Below, in pieces: positions 42,803 through 51,450 of a stretch of 64,000 bases of DNA. The notes beneath the pieces are model-generated. The model saw only the letters and a program-made list of their open reading frames with translations, had not been told where the DNA came from and searched no databases. The first letter of the stretch is position 1; the number at the start of each line of letters is the position of its first letter. Origin of the DNA: Ascarosepion bandense (lineage: Eukaryota; Mollusca; Cephalopoda; Sepiida; Sepiidae); the NCBI GenBank assembly GCA_037127315.1, contig JBBBDQ010001685.1, forward strand, positions 547,501-611,500, read 5' to 3'. The position numbers were made by a program, and so were the translations under genes.

Positions 42803-43856
42803 TTACCTTGAGAAAAAAACAAAACCTATTTTTGTCCTGAACAGTTCTCAGGCGAATTTGGAGGAAGGCCTTACGAAGGTCTCCTAAAAGAACATAGTCG
42901 TTCTTTCTAAAAATCAACAAGTCCAGTAGCTGTGCTGTTAAGTTAACTCCAGCGTATGCTGCATCGTTAATTGAAACACCCCCCCGCCGTTTCAACGAAC
43001 AATTAAAGACGGGGCGGATTTTCGTAGTGACCCCAAGACCCTCTTTAATAACGGGCCGGTGAGGAATCCAACAATAGTTCTTAAAGTCCCCAGGAGGAAC
43101 AGAAAACGGTTCGACAATACCGCAATCCTCGTATTCTCTAAAAACTCGCAAATACTCGTCATAGAGTCCCCTCTTCTCCAAGGAATCTGCCACCCTATGC
43201 ATTATTTTTAGGGAAGGCACATAATTAGAGTCCACCCGAGACAATTTATCTCGGTCCCAGGGCAGATCCACATAATATCTACCATTTTTCAAAACTATGG
43301 ATTTCTTGAAGTCGTCAATTTTTTCTTCATCATAGGAAGATAAAGTTTCGCTCTCGTCGATTCCAATAGACTCGAGAGAGAGAAAATGTTCAATTCCGCG
43401 TTCAACAGAGGAATCCTCGAAAAATGGACCAAGTGTATCCGAATACGAATATACCGGATTTAAGGCACTGTCGATTAAGAACGACGAACATTTAGGCAAG
43501 GATTCAATAATTTGATTAAAGGGAGGGCACTCTAATTCCAATTTTAAATGTTGAAGAGAGGCAGGTTTTATATTTTTGCCGCTCTCTCGACTAGATTTTA
43601 GCTCAAATAATGTTTCCCTAATAGAGGAAAAAAAATTTTCGGAGTCATTACAAAATGACAACCGTTCCTCTTCGGGAGACTCTAAAATGATTTGGTCAAA
43701 CAAATTATCTAAATCCCTCAGCCAACTCAGGATATCCTTCTCTCTTGCCTCAATGGTCGATAGAGAGGAATTACTATCCTTGAGCCAGCTTACCGTACAT
43801 TGGATACGAAATTTCTTTGCTTCGATCTTATTAGTCCATTCCCTCAAGGCCGCCAT
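42777..43856 (-). CDS. Internally deleted gag-pol polyprotein of BEL/Pao-like element
   Basis: 359 residues from ATG at 43856. Residues 1-95 are charged and helical, rich in E/K/D, like the N-terminus of BEL/Pao gag. Residues 155-200 (GIEHFLSLESIGIDESETLS ... NGRYYVDLPW) match the linker after the protease. Residues 210-334 are the start of a BEL/Pao RT: YLRVFREYEDCGIVEP, IPHRPVI, TKIRPVFNCSLK, SINDAAYAG, and GDLRKAFLQI with the first catalytic Asp (D326). The frame ends at residue 359 within the RT palm, before the YxDD motif. No CCHC knuckles, DTG protease motif, RNase H or integrase. The joined frame stays open, so it could still be translated, but not act as an enzyme. An alternative, a host-adopted gene, is unlikely given the flanking young LTRs. 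Confidence 0.88.
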   Translation of the reverse strand: MAALREWTNKIEAKKFRIQCTVSWLKDSNSSLSTIEAREKDILSWLRDLDNLFDQIILESPEEERLSFCNDSENFFSSIRETLFELKSSRESGKNIKPASLQHLKLELECPPFNQIIESLPKCSSFLIDSALNPVYSYSDTLGPFFEDSSVERGIEHFLSLESIGIDESETLSSYDEEKIDDFKKSIVLKNGRYYVDLPWDRDKLSRVDSNYVPSLKIMHRVADSLEKRGLYDEYLRVFREYEDCGIVEPFSVPPGDFKNYCWIPHRPVIKEGLGVTTKIRPVFNCSLKRRGGVSINDAAYAGVNLTAQLLDLLIFRKNDYVLLGDLRKAFLQIRLRTVQDKNRFCFFLKVNDKLYTNR

Positions 43857-44059
43857 TGTGTCTCCCGAAAGGATACCAGGATATGATACGACGCGAAGAG
43901 AGAAAAAACAGGTATTGTTACTGCTCAGTCAGTCAAAGGGAGGAAACTTTCCCCTTCCCCCACCAATTGGCAAACGAAAACTAATAATTAGGGGGAGAAA
44001 AAAAATTTTTTTTTTTGTAGCAGACAGGAAGCAATTCAATATATATATAGCTGAAGAAT

Positions 44060-44339
44060 AGCTAAAAAAATCACACAAATAACTATTCTGGAAGGGAATT
44101 ATTAATTTGCAATCAGTTATTTAAACGTTAAACCAAAATTTACAACAGATTTTATGCAATAAGGTTATAGAATATAGCAAATTGTAGCTAAAATATCACA
44201 TTTTTTTTCAATAAAGCTATAACTCAGCTTATTCCTTGCAATTAAAGCTATTTAAACGTTAAATTACATTCAGCAAGTTTTTTGCAATAAAAGCTATGAC
44301 TTAGCTTAAAAAATCAAACAGTTTTTGCAATAAAAGCTA
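44060..44339 (-). repeat. 5' leader of the LTR element with short repeats
   Basis: The motif 'gcaataaaagctat' or close variants recurs about five times with 'tatttaaacgttaaa' and 'gctta' spacers. In element sense this lies between the 5' LTR and the coding frame. I see no obvious TGG-initial primer-binding site next to the LTR. Confidence 0.6.
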
Positions 44340-44907
44340 TGTGAGAAATATTCACACATAACTCAGTGCTTAGGCAGAGGAAGGAAACAGTCAGACAAAC
44401 AAGACATACCTGATAAAGTAAAACAATTTATTGTCTTGCAAAAACTGATTTTGCGGCTACTTCGTAGCCTGGTATAGTCCTTCTCGCTGCGTAGCTTGTT
44501 AGTTCCTTCGTCTGAGAAGGGTATGGGAAACACGAGGAACGGCGGTCCGCGACGTACAGGAAATTCTGGGGTCAGCTTCTTCTGCAGTTCCATTCGGTCG
44601 AAAGTCGATAGTTCTTGGAGAATTTTTCTCTCAGATGGATAGGCATTGCCCTAAGGGTTTCCTTATAAGAAAGGAAGGATGTCGAGATATTTTCTCTGAT
44701 AAGGTTGAGGCTGTTAGCCCAATGGGTCTCCAATACTATGGAGAGATGGTCTCGATATAGCGAGACATGAGGGTGCCAATTGTTGGCCCCGCTGGTTGAA
44801 TCTCGGCACGTTGATCTCCGAAGCTGTCCGTGCCAACCGAGCTAGCAAGTCGGTGCAAAAAAAAAAAGCAAAAAAGGAAAAGGCTGAGAAAAAAGGCGCG
44901 AGCCTCT
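44340..44907 (-). repeat. Partial third LTR inside the element
   Basis: 568 bp matching the LTR from its inner border, but missing the last ~90 bp, with more differences than the two outer LTRs have. It is preceded by 'cttaaaaaatcaaacagtttttgcaataaaagcta', and the outer LTR at 44945 is preceded by nearly the same string (44910-44944). So leader plus LTR have been duplicated in tandem. Confidence 0.9.
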
Positions 44908-44944
44908 GGCTTAAAAAATCGCTCAGTTTTTGCAATAAAAGCTA

Positions 44945-45602
44945 TGTGAGAAATATTCTCACATAACTCAGTGCTTAGGCAGTGGAAGGAAACAGTCAGA
45001 CAAACAAGACATACCTGATAAAGGAAAACAATTTATTGTCTTGCAAAAACTGATTTTGCGGCTACTTCGTAGCCTGGTATAGTCCTTCTCGCTGCGTAGC
45101 TTGTTAGTTCCTTCGTCTGAGAAGGGTATGGGAAACCACGAGGAACGGCGGTCCGCGACGTACAGGAAATTCTGGGGTCAGCTTCTTCAGCAGTTCCATT
45201 CGGTCGAAAGTCGATAGTTCATAGAGAATTTTTCTCTCAGATGGATAGGCATTGGCCAAAGGGTTTCCTTATAAGAAAGGAAGGATGTCGAGATATTTTC
45301 TCTGAAAAGGTTGAGGCTGTTAGCCCAATGGGTCTCCAATACTATGGAGAGATGGTCTCGATAATGCGAGACATGAGGGAGCCAATTATCGGCCCCGCAG
45401 GTTGAATCTCGGCACGTTGATCTCCGAGGCTGTCCGTGCCAACCGAGCAAGCAAGTCCGTCCCAAAGGAAGGAAAAAACGAAAAGGAAAAACCCAAAAAA
45501 AGGCGCGAGCCTCTTCCTGGCGTAAAGGCCCGCCTCAAGTCCAAGACGAGGTTCGGGTCTTCGGCCAATCAGGAGACCTGTTATATCTGTAAATTTCCAA
45601 CA
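44945..45602 (-). repeat. 5' LTR (658 bp)
   Basis: Same length and, as far as I compared, the same sequence as 41757-42414 at constant offset 3188. Ends at the ACGG duplication. Confidence 0.95.
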
Positions 45603-45606
45603 ACGG

Positions 45607-45770
45607 TAGCGACGTTAAATATTTTCATCTTACGAACATTTCTCTTAATAATATTTTTAAAATAATTCCGTACCCACTGTCATTCTCTTTAATTCAATAA
45701 GCCTGAAAAATTCCGCACATAACAAAGCCTTCTTTTACATTGTTTCACGTTCGGTAGCGACATTGACGCA
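45607..45770. repeat. 148-bp satellite, right part
   Basis: Resumes as 'tagcgacgttaaatattttc' and carries one more unit, with the 'cttcttttacattgt' marker at 45729. Then the sequence changes to the ~205-bp repeat. Confidence 0.92.
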
Positions 45771-46540
45771 CTGAAAAATGCCGGTTACTTTGCGGCCTTT
45801 GTAGCTGAGATCAAAGTATTTTATCTGTTCTTATCAGTTTAATATGATTCTCCACCCACACTGTTTTTATCTCTCCTCTTACTCCTTTAATTTGTGGAAA
45901 CTGAAGTTTCGACGATTGGCGATTATTTCTATTTTATTACCGTCGTTCGATTCAATGACACTGAAAAATTCCACATTTATCACAGTCGGCATTGCTTCGC
46001 ATACGTTTGGCTGAGATCAAAGTGTAGTTTCTGTTCTTATTTTTTTATCTGATTCTGAACCCAACCATTTCTATCTCTCCTTCTTACTCCCTTAATTCAT
46101 TTACGGGAACTCGACTTTTGATGATTGCTCTCCTCAATTTCTGTCGTTCGATTCAATGAGTCTGAAAAATTCCACATTCATCACAGTCGGCATTGATTCA
46201 CATACGTTTGGCTGAGATCAAAGTGTGGTTTCTGTTCTTATCAATTTAATCTGATTCTAACCCCCACCATTTATATCTCCCCTTTTTACTCCTTTATTTA
46301 ATTTATAGGAACTCGACTTTATTTAATTTATAGGAACTCGACATTCGCCGACTGCTCTAGTCTATTTCTGTCGTTCGATTCAATGAGCCTGAAAAATTCC
46401 ATATATTATCATTGTCGGCATTGCTTTACGGACGTTTGGCTGAGATCAAAGTGTAGTTTCTGTTCTTTAATATGATTTTCTTCTACACTATTTCTATCTC
46501 TCCTTCTTAATCCTATATTTCATTTTCTCATTAAGTAGCA
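45771..46540. repeat. ~205-bp tandem repeat
   Basis: The marker 'gctgagatcaaagt' occurs at 45803, 46010, 46211 and 46439. Units contain 'gaaaaattccacatttatca', 'cagtcggcattgctt', 'tttctatctctcctt' and 'tgtcgttcgattcaatgag'. The last interval is longer because 'ttatttaatttataggaactcgac' is doubled. The phrase 'caatgagcctgaaaaattcc' is shared with the 148-bp satellite, so the two arrays are related. Confidence 0.88.
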
Positions 46541-46906
46541 TTAAGTAGCATTTTCCCCTATTCCCACTGGCAAGGCGTAACGGTCGTTCTGACTAACGAA
46601 CGGGAGAGCAATGATATTAGGATAATTATTACATTACAAACATGTACAATAACAAAAACATTTTATACTTTTGTTCATTAAACATTAGACTGAAAACTCA
46701 ATGATACAAATTATTCGAGAATTGTTTAACCAGTATGTTCTTCATCGCCGAGAGATCTAGACACTTCAGATTTAATGACAGTTTCGTTTAAGGGACGCTG
46801 GTTCAAATTCTTCCAGATGTCGCATATTTTTCGTTGTAGAGGAACATCCTATCCCACTCCGTGATGGATATGGTCCAGTCTGTGACTGTGAGCATACGTC
46901 AGCAGT
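46541..46906. other. Unassigned sequence before the hairpin satellite
   Basis: No coding signal. Possibly part of an LTR whose right end is 47640-47800. Confidence 0.35.
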
Positions 46907-47600
46907 CGTCACTAGACGGCTCTATGACACTGTCAGCTCTCTGCCTTCGGGCAGAGGGCGCTCTCTGCTTTCGAGCAGAGAGCAATAACCCAGTCGTGGT
47001 TCCGCCGAAGGGTAGAAGCACGACTGGGGAATAATAGACAGACATTTTTTGGCCGGGCCATATAGCTCGGAAAGCCCAGTTATAAACTAACCATGTGTCA
47101 TATGTTGCCCTTACTGGGAGGGACAGCTAAATAATGCATTCGTCACTAGACGGATCTATGACACTGTCACCACTCTGCCTCCGAGCGGAGAGCACAAATC
47201 CAGTCGTGGTTCCGCCGAAGGGTAGAATCACGACTGGGGAAAAATAAACAGACATTTTTTGACCGGGAAGACCCACAATAAATAGACCTTGTGTCACATC
47301 TAGCCCTGCATGGGAATGTTGGTAAATACTGCATACGTCACTAGACGGGCAACGCTCGCAGTTGACGGCCTTATGCACTGTCAAGCCCTCTGCCTTCGAG
47401 CGGAGAGCATCGTGACTCCACCCTTCGGCGTAGCCACGACTGGGGTAAATTAGGCAGGATTATTTGGCCGGGCTATATGGCCCGGAGGATCCCACTTTAA
47501 AAAGGCCTTGTGCCCCATTTTGCCTTGAGTGGGAAGGCGAATAAATATTCATACGTCACTAGACGGGAGCATACGCCACCATACGTCACTAGACGTACGC
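46907..47600. repeat. Hairpin-bearing ~200-230 bp tandem repeat
   Basis: Units start with CGTCACTAGACGG at 46907, 47141, 47336 and 47554, with one extra boundary at 47584. Each has a hairpin CCCAGTCGTG...CACGACTGGG with a 20-nt loop (46989-47028, about 47199-47240, about 47410-47445), a GAGCGGAGAGC-type short palindrome, and 'ttggccgggc.atat.gcccgg'. Much more GC-rich than the surroundings. In the third unit the hairpin and its loop are in reverse orientation. Confidence 0.88.
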
Positions 47601-47860
47601 ATATGTCATAGGCTGAGACATTTACTTGATCGTTATTCCTGTTACTGTTCGTTGATTGTTCTTGTACGTCTATTGGTTTGTTGTACTGTTGTATAATAAA
47701 TCTCTTCTAATCTATTTTCAGTGTTAACTGTTATTCTTGCACTATTCCTTTCCCTGATATTCCTTCCCGGGATATATCATTTTTCTAACAAGATTTCACG
47801 AATATTCTGGCCGGTAGATGTAAATAAATGAATATAAATGTAAATAGTCATCCCTTATCT
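47601..47860 (+). repeat. LTR-like 3' region
   Basis: 'gttgtataataaatctcttctaatc' followed by 'ttcagtgttaactgttattcttgcac' and an ending near 'ttctaaca' resembles the polyadenylation end of a retroviral-type LTR. I cannot find the other end or a target duplication; the hairpin satellite may be part of the same element. Confidence 0.3.
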
Positions 47861-47864
47861 CACT

Positions 47865-48045
47865 AATCTGCATCCTCTCTCTTATGCTCCTTTCTTTGTC
47901 AACTCTATTCTCATCAGTATTCTCATCCTTCTCTTACCCACTTCCTGACACCCTCTATAACCTGTCACTCTTTCTCAACTTACCTTCTATGTAACCCCCT
48001 GCAAAACAGTGGCAGTAAAATGCCTTGCTTAGGGCGATATGATTA
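47865..48045 (+). pseudogene. LINE family A 3' UTR tail with a single ancestral 91-bp-like unit
   Basis: Ends 'gtaaccccctgcaaaacagt' then 'ggcagtaaaatgccttgctt' and an A-run. Its minus strand contains 'gtgtcaggaagtgggtaaga' and 'gaatactgatgagaatagag' followed by 'ttgacaaag' and 'gagcataagagagaggatg'. These are the same parts, in the same order, as one unit of the 51.4-61.9 kb array and its right flank, present here only once. Confidence 0.85.
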
Positions 48046-48049
48046 TTAA

Positions 48050-48200
48050 AAAAATACTGTCTGATATATATTACTCATCCACATACAAGCATGTTTCGCA
48101 GCTCATCAGTGTGGCTAGGCTCATCCACTTGCTTCTGGGCGGTGGTGTCAGTCAGAGTCGCTATTCCCTAAGCCATAGGCGCATAGAACCAGATATCGGA
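48050..48200 (+). repeat. Dispersed repeat fragment
   Basis: 'atgtttcgcagctcatcagtg', 'ggctaggctcatccacttgctt' and 'cagtcagagtcgctattccc' parallel 31222-31310. Third and most diverged copy of that family. Confidence 0.5.
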
Positions 48201-48224
48201 AATTTTGTGTTATATATAAGCAGT

Positions 48225-49131
48225 GCATACACATTTGATGCGCATGTTATTGTGCAGTATTAACAAAAAAAAAACATTTTATGTTCATTTACACTTCTTC
48301 ACTTGGCAATAAATATTAAAATATAGTATGAAATACATCATTTCTTTTAAAAGGCGGACCTGTACGACATTACCACCACCTGCAAAGATGTTGATTATCA
48401 TTTTTTAAACTTTTTTCAGTGTAATATCATCGATTTAATCCCTAAACTTTCCGATCATCAAAAAAAAAAATTGGAAAAAATTCATTATTCAAGAGTTGTA
48501 GGGGTGCTCTGTTTTTCATACAACCTTATAGTAAATCGATCCTTCATTTTGGAAACACTCGCGTTGGGCTCGCTTTGATGTCACTGAGACCATGTATAGA
48601 GAAGCTTACAATTTGAAGCTCGAAAACCTATGGAAAATTTTTAATTATGCCTAGTTCATATAAATGAAAAATTTTAAACATTAAAAAAATTTTTTTCTTC
48701 AAAATAATTTCTGTTGTAAAAAGTTTGGAATCATTAAAAAAAGAAATTAGACAGAGAATCTTTAAAATCGTTCCTATTCTAAAAAAAATTTAAATAAAAA
48801 CATATTTCCGGAACGGTTTTTTTAATTAATTTCTTACAAGTTTTGAAAAAAAAAAGGAAAAAAGAATAAAAGCAACAACTCAAAGCGAGTGTTTCCAAAA
48901 TGGAGGGTCGATTTACTGTAACGTTGCATGAGAAACTGAGCACCCAATAAAAATCTTTAAATGATGAATGTTTTCCAATTTTTTTTGAAAATCGTAAACT
49001 TTATGTACTAATCGATAAGAATGCACTGAAAAAAGTAAAAAAAAAAAAGTGATAATCAACAAATTTACAGGTGGTGGTACTCGTCCGCCTTTTAAAAAAC
49101 TGGGGTGGCCTAATAATTATGGCCGGTAGTG
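48225..49131. mobile_element. Opposite-facing end of the Tc1/mariner-type MITE with a foldback insertion
   Basis: From 49131 leftward this matches 40141-40295 inverted: an identical 31-bp end (TA at 49132-49133), 'gatgtatttca...atttattgccaag', and 'gcacaataacatg.gcatca'. Only the 48345-49097 foldback element interrupts it. Beyond 48225 the match ends. Confidence 0.78.
48345..49097. mobile_element. Foldback element with ~240-bp arms
   Basis: Left arm 48345-48590 and right arm about 48875-49097 are inverted copies, about 75-80% alike: TTTTAAAAGGCGGAC, 'taccaccacctg.aaa.ttgttgattatca', 'tttttcagtg', 'ttggaaa', 'attttggaaacactcgc'. Loop about 290 bp, AT-rich, non-coding. Inserted just inside the end of the MITE at 48225-49131. 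Confidence 0.82.
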
Positions 49132-49139
49132 TAAATGTA

Positions 49140-49500
49140 AAAAATATAGTCTTATATTTTTATTCTTTGTCGGTGATGCTTGTGTGAAGCAAAAGAGCAG
49201 CCAGAGTAAGTCGCGCACACGAAGAGGCTGTCGGAAGTCGAAAGCCAGCAGGATTTCTCTGTCTTCAGTCAAAAATTTTAGAATAAAACTTTCACGCATT
49301 TTTGCTTTTTCGGTTTGTCGATTTTGTGAGATGTGTACGGCTGGAAGTATCTGTCAATAACATTCAGCGGACAGTTGCTTTTCAAGTCCGCTGTCGCTTT
49401 TTTGTTGCATTGTGACATCATGTACGGACAGATATATCTGTCAATCACCCTTGTCCTTTCTTGACCACACCCACGGCCGGATGTTACTGTCAATTACCTT
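49140..49500. repeat. Short diverged repeats
   Basis: 'tacggctggaagtatctgtcaata', 'tacggacagatatatctgtcaatca' and 'cacggccggatgttactgtcaatta' occur at about 49336, 49430 and 49470. Unit poorly defined; no gene. Confidence 0.5.
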
Positions 49501-49507
49501 TGCAGTT

Positions 49508-49801
49508 TTTTTTTTAATCATTTCAGCCTGGGCAAGGCGTAAATGCCACTGATGTGCGGGGGCTACATAACAGAAAGAAAATTAATTAGAGGAGGGAGAA
49601 GAGGATTACAAACCAATTAGAAAGAAGCAATAGAAAGATGAAAATGCAGTTGTGGTGACAGTTGCAAGGGGGCAGAGAAAGGGAAGGATATACGGGGTGG
49701 GGGAAGGGCTAGAGTCAAGTGATTAGTAGATGAGTATTGACATTACATTTAAATTTCTGGAGGTTGTAGCCGTCAGGAAAGCAAGAATATGGGAGCGAGT
49801 T
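49508..49801 (-). other. 3' UTR of LINE family A
   Basis: Minus strand. Contains the family end 'tttcagcctgggcaaggcgtaaatgccactgatgtgcgggggctacata' at the left. At the right, just after the coding tail, it has 'gagtattgacattacatttaaat' and 'tctggaggttgtagccgtcagg'. The middle, where the 91-bp array lies in another copy, is here ~150 bp of different G-rich sequence. Confidence 0.75.
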
Positions 49802-50587
49802 CTACAGGCGTGAAGTGTGAGAGAAGAAGCTGCAGGAGTAGAATTGTCGTCTGCATTTGGCTAACCTGACTGTGAATGGGTGGGACCCAGTTGCCAGTCT
49901 GGTTGCATGAGTAAACACCTGTTGAGGAGACACCAATGACTTAAGTTCGTCTGAGCAGAAGCCATGAAAGTACTTATAGAACAGACAAAGGGAGGCCACA
50001 TTTCGTCGGTGGGAAAGTGGCTGTAGTCGAGCCACCAAGTCAGCACCTATCACGTTACTAACTCTCCTTTGGAGCCTGTCGAGAACACTGAGGTGAGCGG
50101 CAGGGGCGCCTGACCATAAATGGCAGCAGTACTCCATGCAGGGTCGAATGGTAGACTTGTATATATGCAGGATGGATTCAGGCGGAAAGAACATCCTGGA
50201 TCGACACAGTGACCCAACCTTCTTAGCAGTGGATTTAGCTATGGATTCGATGTAGCGGTTCCACTTGAGATCAGAAGAGAGGGTAAGGCCTTGGAGGCGC
50301 AGTGTATTACACTCAGGGAGAATCGCTTGGTCCATGCTTATGTGAAGCAGGAGAGGTTGCCTGTGAAGGCTGACAGACAACAGCTTGGTCTTGGACGCAT
50401 TGAAGTTGACAAGCCACTTGTTGCCCCAATTCACCACAGAGTGTAGATCCCGTTCAAGGTCAGCAGCGAGATTATGTCTGTCCGCCATGCCAGGTTTCTT
50501 ACTTGTGGTGTCATCTGCGTAGATGCCTATAATATGATGCACAATGTGCACGGAAATGTTTATTACAGACCTACAGTGCTTCAGCAA
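49802..50587 (-). pseudogene. LINE family A pol, RT catalytic motif to C-terminus
   Basis: 261-residue frame, the best family A copy here. IIGIYADDTT at residues 19-28 holds the RT catalytic YADD (23-26). It continues with LERDLHSVVNWGNKWLVNFN and ASKTKLLS, DLKWNRYIESIAKSTAKKVG, SLCRSRMFFPPESILHIYKS, TIRPCMEYCCHLWSGAP at about 146-162, LDRLQRRVSNVIG, and RRNVASLCLFYKYFHGFCSD. It stops at a TAG replacing the Trp of the usual LWNSLP, after which NSLP and a CFPDGYNLQKFKCNVNTHLL-like string are still readable. No endonuclease or RT fingers: 5' truncated near 50535. The first ~17 residues are probably flank. Family: non-LTR retrotransposon of the jockey/CR1-like kind. Confidence 0.9.
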
Positions 50588-50589
50588 TT

Positions 50590-51390
50590 ACCTAATGAAG
50601 AACTTCATTGTTCAGAGATATATTTTGTTAGCGATATGAGGTAGCAGGCTGAGAAAAGACTTCAAGCGAACAGGAATACGGATTTTCTAGAATCTCTCGG
50701 AAAAGCTACAGGGAAAGTATAGTTAAGTGAGAAATTACAAATATGCTCTTCTGAGTTGACTGTCAAGATAAATTTATAAAAGCGGACCTCCGGAGAAGAT
50801 TCTCATCGGTATAACACAACTAAGTGTAATGAAGCTTCTTAATAATAACAGCTAAAGAGACTGGATGTCATCGTAACATTATACTTTAAACAGATGTAAA
50901 GGATACGTGAACTTCATCACTCATATGCTGTCTTCAATATTCATTGTTATTTTTGAATGGAGAAGATGGATATCCAAGCATCTCCAAGGCTGGATCAGAA
51001 TCTGGTGAAAACAAGACTGTCTCTGTAATAGATTTCTATACCTACCATTTTATCGATTGATCGGAATACATTCAATCATCTACGCAGAAGTCAGCAATTG
51101 TTCCACCGCTATGCAGTTGACATGTGTTCCAAAATTAAATCAGAGAGATTATGATATCTTAGGAGGAACCAAACACAACTCACATCTGAAGTGTATGAGA
51201 AATGCAATCAATAACGATGTTGCTTGAACAAAATTAGGTCAACTTTCTATCTTGCTATCCGGTTTTATGGGAAGCCCATGATACATGCATGAAAGAACAT
51301 AAGCTACAATGGCTTATATTAGACCACCCAGATTTTTTCATAATCTTTACCTGCAAACCAAAATAAAAAGAAATTCAAAGATATATTTTT
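50590..51390. other. No recognised gene
   Basis: AT-rich sequence, no repeat matched elsewhere, no long frame. Confidence 0.4.
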
Positions 51391-51450
51391 TATAATCGTG
51401 TCGCCCCAAGCAAGGCATTTTACTGCTACTGTTGTGTAGGGGGTTATATA
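51391..51450 (-). other. Extreme 3' tail of a LINE family A copy
   Basis: 'ataatcgtgtcgccccaagc' then 'aaggcattttactgctactg' and 'gggggttatata' match the 3' ends at 10297-10345 and 22575-22625. This is the outer end of the element whose UTR has become the array that follows. Confidence 0.88.

Larger units (their letters stand above)
41757..45602 (-). mobile_element. Young non-autonomous BEL/Pao-like LTR retrotransposon
   Basis: 3846-bp element on the minus strand: 5' LTR 44945-45602, internal region 42415-44944, 3' LTR 41757-42414. ACGG at 41753-41756 and 45603-45606 forms a 4-bp target duplication. The internal region has one long frame (gag-like N-terminus joined to the start of RT), a short PHD-like frame and an extra partial LTR. 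Protease, RT active site, RNase H and integrase are missing, so it must have been mobilised by a complete relative. Removing it restores the 148-bp phase of the surrounding satellite. Confidence 0.93.
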
